This document shows, one piece after another, positions 1 through 5,142 of a DNA stretch of 8,749 nucleotides (its first letter is position 1; the number at the start of each line of letters is the position of its first letter). Under the pieces are notes generated by a model. That model was not told the origin of the DNA. It ran no database searches and saw nothing but the letters and a program-made list of their open reading frames with translations. Source of the stretch: Trueperaceae bacterium (GTDB lineage Bacteria; Deinococcota; Deinococci; Deinococcales; Trueperaceae). The stretch is from the NCBI GenBank assembly GCA_007121175.1, contig SKMG01000223.1, positions 1 through 8,749 on the forward strand, in the 5' to 3' direction. A program made the position numbers and the translations under genes.

Positions 1-141
1 CGGCGCCTCGGTGGTACCGCGGGCATCGGCGCCCATGCGGGCGCGCAAGTCGACGGTGGCGGGGATGGGCAGAGCGCTGCAGGCAACCAAGGCCAGTGCG
101 ACGGCGGACGCCGCGATGGTCAAGACGCTTCTGGCGTGCAT
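1..141 (-). CDS. Lipoprotein, N-terminal part only (runs off the left edge)
   Basis: The first 47 codons read MHARSVLTIAASAVALALVAC and then SALPIPATVDLRARMG. This is a classic lipoprotein signal: a short n-region with one Arg, a hydrophobic stretch of about 13 residues, and a lipobox LVAC with the lipidated Cys at residue 21. The protein should be processed by signal peptidase II and anchored outside the cytoplasmic membrane. The ATG at 141 is supported by a GGAGG (complement of 148-152) six bases upstream. Too little of the mature protein is present to name a family. It lies 183 bases downstream of the cytochrome c gene on the same strand. It could belong to the same transcript or be separate. 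The lipoprotein call is firm, and the function is unknown. Confidence 0.75.
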   Translation of the reverse strand, partial: MHARSVLTIAASAVALALVACSALPIPATVDLRARMGADARGTTEAP

Positions 142-235
142 GAGATGCCTCCGTTCGTGATCGCCGCGAACCGGCTCAGGCCACGCCCGGGGGCGCCGGT
201 AGCAGCTGCCCCTTCGAACGCGCGGCGCCTGCAGC

Positions 236-267
236 GGCACGCTGGAATCACACCATGCACGCGTGCC
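236..267. repeat. Inverted repeat downstream of the cytochrome c gene
   Basis: GGCACGC (236-242) and GCGTGCC (261-267) are perfect 7-bp arms around an 18-base loop. The right arm also sits in a 10-base palindrome, GCACGCGTGC (257-266). It lies about 58 bases past the cytochrome stop and before the lipoprotein start, so it could be a 3'-end or processing hairpin. It has no T-run, so it is not a standard intrinsic terminator. A chance match in GC-rich DNA is possible. Nothing else was recognised between 142 and 324. Confidence 0.3.
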
Positions 268-324
268 ATGAGAACTCGCACTCGATCTCGTGAGCGCGTG
301 CTGCCCGCTCGGGTCGGTTCGGCC

Positions 325-846
325 TCAGAGCGACGGCCGCCGCTCGGCCACCTCCTCCGGGCCCAGCTCGCGATCGCGGGCCTCGTCGATGTAGTCGGGC
401 AGGTAGAGGTCCGGATCCTCGGGGAGCTCGTCGGCGTTGTTCCAGCTCACCAGCACGTGGTTTAGAACCGCCGCGAGCTGCTCGTCGTCGTGCCCGGCGA
501 ACGCCGGGTGGTCGACCTGTCGGGCGCTGCCGTCGATCACCATCTCGCCATCGAAACCGAAGAGCACGAGCTCGATCAGGTACGAGCGGCCGCCTTCGGC
601 CGTGAACAGCTCGGGGGTGTGCGTCAGGCGCACGTGGCAGCCCTGACAGTCAGCGACGAAGACCTGCTCCCCGGTCTCCCGCCAGGCCCAGCCGTTCACC
701 TCGTCGAACTCGGTCACCTCGGGCGCGTCGTCGTCGAGCGCAACCAAGGTCCCACCCTCGCTCCGCAGCCAGGCGAACAGTGCCGTCGCGACGACTAGGA
801 GCGCTGCCAACAGGTATGCCGCGCGGTTGGCGTAGATGTGTCGCAT
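325..846 (-). CDS. Membrane-anchored monoheme c-type cytochrome
   Basis: The 173-residue protein should carry electrons on the outer face of the cytoplasmic membrane. Residues 9-27 form one hydrophobic segment after a basic N-terminus and have no obvious cleavage site, so they read as an uncleaved anchor. CQGCH at 67-71 is the single CXXCH heme c attachment site, with His71 as proximal ligand. The following stretch, YLIELVLFGFDGEMVIDG (89-106), then HPAF (113-116), then AAVLNHVLVSWNN (125-137), matches the class I cytochrome pattern in which a MPxF Met is normally the distal ligand. Here that position is His113. Residues 138-173 form an acidic tail. The start ATG at 846 is eight bases after the upstream reductase stop, with an excellent overlapping SD. 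This gene is probably co-translated with the reductase and accepts its electrons. The cytochrome assignment is firm; the partner and final acceptor are inferred. Confidence 0.88.
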   Translation of the reverse strand: MRHIYANRAAYLLAALLVVATALFAWLRSEGGTLVALDDDAPEVTEFDEVNGWAWRETGEQVFVADCQGCHVRLTHTPELFTAEGGRSYLIELVLFGFDGEMVIDGSARQVDHPAFAGHDDEQLAAVLNHVLVSWNNADELPEDPDLYLPDYIDEARDRELGPEEVAERRPSL

Positions 847-857
847 CGCTCCTCCTA
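847..857 (-). promoter_or_regulatory. Ribosome binding site overlapping the reductase stop codon
   Basis: Read on the minus strand this is TAGGAGGAGCG directly before the cytochrome ATG. The TAG stop of the reductase (855-857) forms part of the AGGAGGAG Shine-Dalgarno. Ribosomes ending on the reductase are therefore already at the cytochrome start, which indicates translational coupling and near-equal output. Confidence 0.8.
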
Positions 858-2171
858 GACGAGGCCGAACCGCTCGAAGCGGATCAGGCGTATCGGCACT
901 TCGCGCTGCTCGAGTGCCTTCCCGACCGCGTCGAGCATCGGCTCCGGACCGCAGACCAGGTGCAGTCGCTCGATCCCTTCCTCGGGCAGGTGACGCTCGA
1001 GCACGCCTGCGTCGATGAAGCCAGACTCACCGTCCCAGTCTTCTGGAGGCTCCTCGAGGACGTAGACGATGGTCAGGTCGAGCCGCTTCTCGAGCTCCGC
1101 GAGCGCGTCCGTGAAGGCCGTGGCATCCCAACTCTTGTCGCCGTAGAACAGCACGATCGGCCGCTTGTCGCCCCGGTCCGCCAACGTGCGCAGCATGCTC
1201 ATGAACGGTGTGATACCGACGCCACCAGCGTAGAACGCGTAGCCTGCTGCGGGTTCGAGATCTGGCGAGAACGCGCCGTGGGGGCCGTCGAGGTAGGCGG
1301 TGGTGCCGATCGGCACCTGGCCGATGCCGCCGGTGAAGTCGCCGAGCTCCTTGATGCCGAACTCGAGGCGCTTGGGTTCGAGCGCGCTCGACGAGAACGA
1401 GAAGGGATGCTCCTCGACCGTGAAGGGAGACTCGCCGAGCTTGAGCCACGCGAACTGGCCCGGTCGGAACCGCATGCCTTCGTGGTCGCGCGCGGTCACG
1501 GTGAAACTCCAGGTGTCGCCCCGCTCTGCCTTGATCTCCGCCACCCGGTACGGCCTACGCTTGAGGAGCGCAGGCTTGATAAGCCGCAGATAGACCAGCG
1601 ACGCCAACATCACCACGCTGATCCCGATGAGGACACCGTGCTTCCAAGGCGTCTCGGTGTAGTAGGCGGAGAGGCGGATGTGCACGTGCGCCAAGACGAC
1701 GGCGATGAGCGCAAGTCCGGCGTGCGTCACGCGCCAGAGCTCGTAGTCGAGGTTGATGCGCTTCCTGAAGTACGACAGCAGCGCCAGCAGGATGAAGGTG
1801 TAGAGGGCCCAGTTCCCTGCGCGGCTTGCCATCGTGCCGCCCACGGGGTTGAGCAGCCCCAACAACCCCGGGTTGTGGATCACCAGGATGACCGGGTGCG
1901 CCAGCAGCAGGCCGATCGCAATGGTGGCGATCTGGCGGTGGTACTTGAGGATCAAGTCGATGCCGTAGGGCGCCGTGATCGTCTTGTAGCGCGCGATGAG
2001 CGCGAACTGGACCGCGGTCTGCACCAGGCCGACGAACCCGAGGCCGACCGAGAACTCCACCCAGAAGGGTCGCTCTGGCGGCGTGTCCCCGATCATCATG
2101 AAGAAGAGCGGCGACAGGATCACGATGAGGTAGATGATGAGCCAAAAGCCGCCGGCGACGGTGCGGTTCAT
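855..2171 (-). CDS. NOX/ferric-reductase-like transmembrane flavocytochrome b, NAD(P)H oxidoreductase
   Basis: The 438-residue membrane oxidoreductase is predicted to take electrons from cytoplasmic NAD(P)H via FAD to two b hemes and pass them outward. Residues 1-200 hold about six membrane segments. His78 and His92 are separated by 13 residues, as are His150 and His164. This is the two-pair spacing of the bis-heme ferric reductase/NADPH oxidase fold. The soluble half has FRPGQFAWL (235-243) and HPFSFSSS (255-262), the FAD-binding barrel motif. It also has DGPHGAFS (295-302), a nucleotide-binding GGVGITPFMSMLR (316-328), the late CGPEPML (407-413) and a C-terminal FERFGLV. All expected cofactor sites look intact. 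The ATG at 2171 has GAGG seven bases upstream and overlaps the TGA of a small upstream ORF by four bases. The cytochrome c gene follows after eight bases, so that cytochrome is the natural electron acceptor. Ferric iron, oxygen or another acceptor cannot be told apart from sequence alone. Confidence 0.88.
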   Translation of the reverse strand: MNRTVAGGFWLIIYLIVILSPLFFMMIGDTPPERPFWVEFSVGLGFVGLVQTAVQFALIARYKTITAPYGIDLILKYHRQIATIAIGLLLAHPVILVIHNPGLLGLLNPVGGTMASRAGNWALYTFILLALLSYFRKRINLDYELWRVTHAGLALIAVVLAHVHIRLSAYYTETPWKHGVLIGISVVMLASLVYLRLIKPALLKRRPYRVAEIKAERGDTWSFTVTARDHEGMRFRPGQFAWLKLGESPFTVEEHPFSFSSSALEPKRLEFGIKELGDFTGGIGQVPIGTTAYLDGPHGAFSPDLEPAAGYAFYAGGVGITPFMSMLRTLADRGDKRPIVLFYGDKSWDATAFTDALAELEKRLDLTIVYVLEEPPEDWDGESGFIDAGVLERHLPEEGIERLHLVCGPEPMLDAVGKALEQREVPIRLIRFERFGLV

Positions 2172-2317
2172 GCCCGAACCTCACGGTTCACGTGGCGCGG
2201 CGCCCGCATCGAGCGGGGCGCGAACCGCTGGGGTACCGAGGCGACTGGCAAAGCCTCTACGAGGCTGGCTGCGGCGGCGAAGGCGAATCTCGCCGTCCCA
2301 GTGCTGCACTTCGCCAT
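2168..2317 (-). CDS. Small ORF (49 aa) translationally coupled to the reductase
   Basis: This hypothetical small protein reads MAKCSTGTARFAFAAAASLV, then EALPVASVPQRFAPRS, and ends HVNREVRA. No family was recognised. Evidence that it is translated is the GAGGAGG five bases before the ATG and the TGA overlapping the reductase ATG (ATGA, 2168-2171). GC at third positions is high by count (38 of 48 codons), which is compatible with coding in this genome. Residues 11-28 are weakly hydrophobic with one Glu, followed by a strongly basic tail with eight Arg or His residues in the last 19. It could be a leader peptide that feeds ribosomes onto the reductase, a small accessory protein of the redox complex, or a remnant of a longer gene. 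An in-frame ATG at 2368 would add 17 residues, but the SD favours 2317. Confidence 0.5.
   Translation of the reverse strand: MAKCSTGTARFAFAAAASLVEALPVASVPQRFAPRSMRAPRHVNREVRA
2252..2266. repeat. 6-3-6 inverted repeat inside the small ORF
   Basis: AGCCTC (2252-2257) and GAGGCT (2261-2266) form a perfect dyad with a three-base spacer. It has the same 6-3-6 geometry as the dyad at 2463-2477, though the sequence differs. In mRNA it would form a small hairpin within the small ORF. It may be chance. Confidence 0.25.
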
Positions 2318-2322
2318 GCTGG

Positions 2323-2329
2323 CCTCCTC
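2323..2329 (-). promoter_or_regulatory. Strong Shine-Dalgarno of the small ORF
   Basis: The minus strand reads GAGGAGG followed by five bases and ATG (2317). This is as good as any SD in the window and is the main reason to believe the 49-residue ORF is translated from 2317 rather than from 2368. Confidence 0.6.
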
Positions 2330-2462
2330 GAAGACCGGAACTTGGTCGGTCCCGCCATTCGGCGCCACCGATCGGGAACCGAACGCGAAACGTGGCGACG
2401 CTGCACTGAACCTAGCACCGCAACCGCTCCAGGCCCGTGTACGACGCCACGATCGGTTCTCG

Positions 2463-2477
2463 CTGAACGCAGTTCAG
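2463..2477. repeat. Perfect dyad CTGAAC-GCA-GTTCAG, possible operator or 3' hairpin
   Basis: The six-base arms are perfectly complementary with a three-base spacer. It lies in the 210-base spacer between the flavoenzyme gene stop (2528) and the small ORF, about 146 bases upstream of that ORF. It could be a repressor-type operator for the reductase unit or part of the flavoenzyme mRNA 3' end. No convincing -10/-35 pair was found on the minus strand in 2330-2527, so the reductase unit may be read from the upstream gene. Confidence 0.35.
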
Positions 2478-2491
2478 AAGGCGCGGTCGCG

Positions 2492-2514
2492 CCGCTGCGC
2501 TTTGCGAACAGCGG
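2492..2514 (-). repeat. Stem-loop just downstream of the flavoenzyme gene
   Basis: CCGCTG (2492-2497) pairs with CAGCGG (2509-2514). Inside, CGC (2498-2500) pairs with GCG (2504-2506) around a TTT loop, leaving a two-base bulge. On the minus strand it begins about 13 bases past the TGA at 2528. No T-run follows, so it is a processing or attenuation hairpin candidate rather than a textbook intrinsic terminator. Confidence 0.4.
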
Positions 2515-2527
2515 AACGAGGGCGACG

Positions 2528-3208
2528 TCAGCGTGGACGGCCGACCGCAACCAAGTACAGCGCGCGCTCGCCGGCCGCTAGCTGCAGCGTCTGGGTCAAG
2601 ACCTCGTCCTGGAAAGCGCCGATCATCACGGTGCCCAGCCCGAGTGCGACGGCCTGCAGCGACACATTCTGGGCGACATGACCAGCCTCCATGTGGACGT
2701 AGCGCTCGGCGCGTTCGCCGTAGCGCGCGGCGGTACGTGCCGTGACTGAGGAGATCGCCAGCACCAACGAAGCCTCACGCAGCGCCTGCTGCCCCAGCGC
2801 ATCGCTCGCGACGGCGTCGCGCAGGTCGCCGGCGATGCGCCGACGCAATGCATGCTCATCGGGCAGGTAGCGGTACACCCCGTCCTCGATGCCGTCGACG
2901 CCCTGCAGCAGCAGGTCGATCTCGAGCGGGAACGTCGCGCCGGCGCTGGGAGCGGTCCGGAAGCCACGACTCGGGTCGGTGACGCCCTGCGCCGCCCACG
3001 CCAACTGCGCGACCGTCGCCAGCGTCAGCGCCTCCGGGGCGTACTGGCGCACCGATCTGCGACGCTCGAGCGCCTCCTCGACCGACATCTCGCCCGTCCG
3101 AGCGGGTGCAGGGAGCGCGATGGTGTCTGCCGCCTCGAGCGATCCCCCAGGAGCGGCAGCACCGAGGGACGTCAGCGTGCACAGCAGCGTCATGATCGAC
3201 CTCGTCAT
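2528..3208 (-). CDS. SagB-type nitroreductase-family flavoenzyme, probably exported
   Basis: The 226-residue protein belongs to the FMN-dependent nitroreductase fold. Diagnostic segments are ALERRRSVRQYAPEALTLATVAQLAWAAQG (46-75), the SagB/thiazole-oxidase-type PSAGATFPLEIDLL (87-100), HMEAGHVAQNVSLQAVALGLG (172-192) and GAFQDE (197-202). The basic n-region MTRSIM is followed by a hydrophobic stretch ending near GAAAPGG, which suggests export. No cleavage site stands out. The start is uncertain: ATG at 3208 keeps the basic n-region but has only a G-rich SD, while ATG at 3193 has GAGG six bases upstream. The open frame runs on to 3664 but that part looks non-coding. There are no cyclodehydratase or precursor genes nearby, so this is a stand-alone oxidoreductase and not a thiazole/oxazole peptide pathway. 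It precedes the reductase/cytochrome unit on the same strand, and a redox link is inferred only. The substrate is unknown. Confidence 0.8.
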   Translation of the reverse strand: MTRSIMTLLCTLTSLGAAAPGGSLEAADTIALPAPARTGEMSVEEALERRRSVRQYAPEALTLATVAQLAWAAQGVTDPSRGFRTAPSAGATFPLEIDLLLQGVDGIEDGVYRYLPDEHALRRRIAGDLRDAVASDALGQQALREASLVLAISSVTARTAARYGERAERYVHMEAGHVAQNVSLQAVALGLGTVMIGAFQDEVLTQTLQLAAGERALYLVAVGRPR

Positions 3209-3260
3209 CGGGGACCCCCCAAGTTCGTCGTCCCTGGCGCAGGCGCCGGGCCTCTGCCTG

Positions 3261-3266
3261 AGCATA
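3261..3266 (-). promoter_or_regulatory. Possible -10 box (TATGCT) for the flavoenzyme gene
   Basis: TATGCT on the minus strand matches four of six consensus positions and lies about 52 bases upstream of the ATG at 3208. No clear -35 hexamer is visible at the right distance. This is weak evidence. Confidence 0.3.
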
Positions 3267-3297
3267 GACCGCAGACCGGACGGTGGTGCACGGTCAT

Positions 3298-3339
3298 AGC
3301 TCGGCAGCGGCCGGCACGCCAGTCCGGCGCTGCCGAGCT
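3298..3339. repeat. Long near-perfect inverted repeat between divergent promoters
   Basis: AGCTCGGCAGCG (3298-3309) is the exact reverse complement of CGCTGCCGAGCT (3328-3339). After one unpaired G at 3310, CCGG (3311-3314) pairs with CCGG (3324-3327) around a nine-base loop. The total is 16 paired positions. It sits about 30 bases from the leftward TATGCT box and 54 bases from the rightward TATACT box. It could be a shared operator, a REP-like hairpin, or a remnant or terminator of an unseen transcript. It is the strongest hairpin seen in the window. Confidence 0.6.
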
Positions 3340-3393
3340 GGGGCGGTCTACGCCCTTCGCCGCATCGCCAAGCCTCTCTCATGGCCGCATCGT

Positions 3394-3399
3394 TATACT
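3394..3399 (+). promoter_or_regulatory. Probable -10 box (TATACT) of the peptide importer operon
   Basis: TATACT matches five of six positions of TATAAT and stands out in very GC-rich DNA. The predicted start of transcription near 3406 would give a leader of about 100 bases before the ATG at 3507. No good -35 hexamer is present 16-18 bases upstream (around 3370-3377), so expression may need an activator. Confidence 0.5.
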
Positions 3400-3506
3400 C
3401 GAGCCCGCAAGGCAGTACACGTGACCTCCGCCACTCCCGACACGATGCCAGCAGTCCGCGCACGTGCCCCGCGGTTCTCAAGAATCGGCACGAGGAAGGT
3501 CCGTCG

Positions 3507-5078
3507 ATGAAACTCCGAGCCGTTGCCCTCACCCTGTCCCTGCTCGCCCTGCTCCTCTCCGCTGGGAGCGCGCTCGCGCAGCAGCCGGGGGGAACGCTGC
3601 GCATCGCGTACACGTCCATCCAGCAGCTCGATCCGTACAAGACCGCAGCGAACGACGAGATCAACGCCGCTTCGCTGGTGTTCGACGCCCTCTACGTCAT
3701 CGGTAAGGACGACTTCCAGCCGGTCCCGCACCTGGCCGAATCGTGGCGCGCCATCGACGACACGACCTGGGAGTTCACGCTGCGCCAGGGCGTGACGTTC
3801 CAAGATGACAACGAGGTCTTCCCGGCAGGGCAAGGGCGAGAGGTCACGGCCGATGACGTCGTCTACTCGGTCGAGCGCTTCCTCGACGTCTCCACCGCGT
3901 TCACGCTGGGCAACATCGCATCAGTCGAAGCGGTCGATCGTTACACTGTCCGAATCACGACGGCCGAGCCCGATCCATTCCTCATCCCCGACAGCAACCG
4001 CCTCGCGCGGGTCTACATCGTGCCGCGCGAGGCCGTCGAACACTTCGGCGAGGAAGGCTTCGCCCGCAATCCGATCGGTTCTGGCCCCTTCAAGCTGACC
4101 TCCTTCGTGCCGGATCAGAGCCTTCGCTTCGTGCGTAACGAAGACTACTGGTTGCCGGTGCACCTCGACGGCGTCGAGTTCGTGTTCATACCCGATCCGA
4201 CCGTGCAGCTCATCGCGGTCGAGGCCGATGAAGTCGACGTCATCACGTACGTCTTCAACATCGACTCGGTGGCCCAGGTCGAAGGCACGCCGGGACTCAG
4301 CCTTCACCCGCGCGGCGGATCTTACCGAGGGCTGGGCTTCAACGTGACCACGGCGCCATTCGACGAGTTCGAGGTTCGCGATGCGATCAGCAAGGCGGTC
4401 GACATCGACGCGGCCGTCCAGGCCGTGGTTGCCCCCTTCGGGATTCGTGCGTACGGGCAGGTGCCACCGTGGGTCGAGTTCGAGCAGGATCCCACGCTCG
4501 AAGACCTCTGGAGCTTTGATCCGGACGAGGCGCTCGCGATCCTCTCCGAGGCCGGCTTCGAGCCCGGGCCCAACGGCGTCCTCCAGCGCGACGGCGTGCC
4601 GCTAAGCTTCACCATCAAGACCATCGCCGGATCGCAGGTTCGGGTACTCACGATCCTCGTGACGCAGCTGCAGCAGCTCGGCATCGACGCGCGCCTGCAG
4701 CAGCAGGATCTGGCCGTGTGGGCGGAGGACCTCCAGACCGGAAACGACACGGGCGTGTTCTTCAACTACAGCTTCGCCGGCACGACGGGCCTCTATGCCC
4801 TGTTCCACAGCCGCAATCACGGCATCACCAACACGGCCTTCTACTCGAACCCTGAAGCCGATGCGCTTCTCGACCTCGCCAGTCGCTCGGTCGACTACGA
4901 AGAGCGCAACGCCGCCTGGCTCGAGGCACAGCGGCTCATCATGGCCGATCGGGCAGGTATACCCCTCTACTTCGAGTTCGGCTACTCGATCGCGAACGAT
5001 CGTGTGAAGGACTGGGTCGTGCCGTGGGGCGGCCTCAATCTCGTGACGATCGAGAACAACGTCCACTTGGAGGACTGA
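3507..5078 (+). CDS. Peptide ABC importer, secreted solute-binding protein (SBP_bac_5 family)
   Basis: The 523-residue extracytoplasmic receptor captures the peptide and hands it to the permeases. Residues 1-24 (MKLRAVALTLSLLALLLSAG then SALA) are a Sec signal peptide with cleavage predicted after Ala24. There is no lipobox Cys. Family marks are GGTLRIAY (28-35), PHLAESWRAIDDTTWEFTL (74-92), TADDVVYSVER (114-124) and NPIGSGPFKL (188-197), and the length is normal for the family. Ligand specificity (dipeptide, oligopeptide, or another substrate such as nickel or sugar) cannot be read reliably. The peptidase in the operon favours peptides. The frame is open from 3381, but the ATG at 3507 starts the signal peptide and has a GAGGAAGGT SD at 3492-3500, so it is the real start. 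A hairpin follows the stop, then the permease genes. Confidence 0.92.
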   Translation: MKLRAVALTLSLLALLLSAGSALAQQPGGTLRIAYTSIQQLDPYKTAANDEINAASLVFDALYVIGKDDFQPVPHLAESWRAIDDTTWEFTLRQGVTFQDDNEVFPAGQGREVTADDVVYSVERFLDVSTAFTLGNIASVEAVDRYTVRITTAEPDPFLIPDSNRLARVYIVPREAVEHFGEEGFARNPIGSGPFKLTSFVPDQSLRFVRNEDYWLPVHLDGVEFVFIPDPTVQLIAVEADEVDVITYVFNIDSVAQVEGTPGLSLHPRGGSYRGLGFNVTTAPFDEFEVRDAISKAVDIDAAVQAVVAPFGIRAYGQVPPWVEFEQDPTLEDLWSFDPDEALAILSEAGFEPGPNGVLQRDGVPLSFTIKTIAGSQVRVLTILVTQLQQLGIDARLQQQDLAVWAEDLQTGNDTGVFFNYSFAGTTGLYALFHSRNHGITNTAFYSNPEADALLDLASRSVDYEERNAAWLEAQRLIMADRAGIPLYFEFGYSIANDRVKDWVVPWGGLNLVTIENNVHLED

Positions 5079-5091
5079 GCCGCAATCGGGA

Positions 5092-5131
5092 GCGCGGGCG
5101 GGATTCGCTCTCCGGGTTCCCGCCCGTGCGC
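5092..5131 (+). promoter_or_regulatory. Intercistronic stem-loop between binding protein and permease
   Basis: CGGGCGGGA (5095-5103) pairs perfectly with TCCCGCCCG (5118-5126) around a 14-base loop. The stem extends through GCG (5092-5094) and CGC (5129-5131) past a two-base bulge. It starts 13 bases after the binding-protein stop and ends 11 bases before the permease ATG at 5143, with no T-run after it. Hairpins in this position are known in ABC operons to protect the upstream mRNA or restrict the downstream genes, so that binding protein exceeds permease. Confidence 0.65.
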
Positions 5132-5142
5132 CTGCCTGAACC

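Larger units (their letters stand above)
3209..3506. promoter_or_regulatory. Divergent intergenic region between flavoenzyme and peptide importer
   Basis: This 298-base spacer separates the leftward flavoenzyme gene from the rightward binding-protein gene, so both promoters should lie here. It holds a strong hairpin (3298-3339), a leftward -10-like box (3261-3266) and a rightward -10-like box (3394-3399). The open frames that cross it are in-frame N-terminal extensions of the flanking genes. They are rejected because good SDs and signal peptides mark later starts. Confidence 0.6.

Noticed and set aside
780..2681. 633-codon open frame on the plus strand
   Set aside because: It lies antisense to the reductase with its clear heme, FAD and nucleotide motifs. 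The translation is low-complexity Arg/Glu/Asp/His/Val-rich, as expected for an antisense frame in GC-rich DNA, and it runs through the spacer into the flavoenzyme gene.
2168..3208. A modified-peptide (thiazole/oxazole) cluster made of the SagB-like gene and the 49-residue ORF as precursor
   Set aside because: No cyclodehydratase, transporter or protease of such a pathway is present. The small ORF lacks a leader-core layout with a Cys/Ser/Thr-rich core, and it is coupled to the reductase instead.
3381..3506. N-terminal extension of the binding-protein gene to an ATG at 3381
   Set aside because: The signal peptide and the good SD place the start at 3507; the extension also overlaps the TATACT box.
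3209..3664. N-terminal extension of the flavoenzyme gene to an ATG at 3664
   Set aside because: It would cover the hairpin, both -10-like boxes and the first bases of the binding-protein gene, and would bury the signal-like sequence. The extra residues look non-coding.
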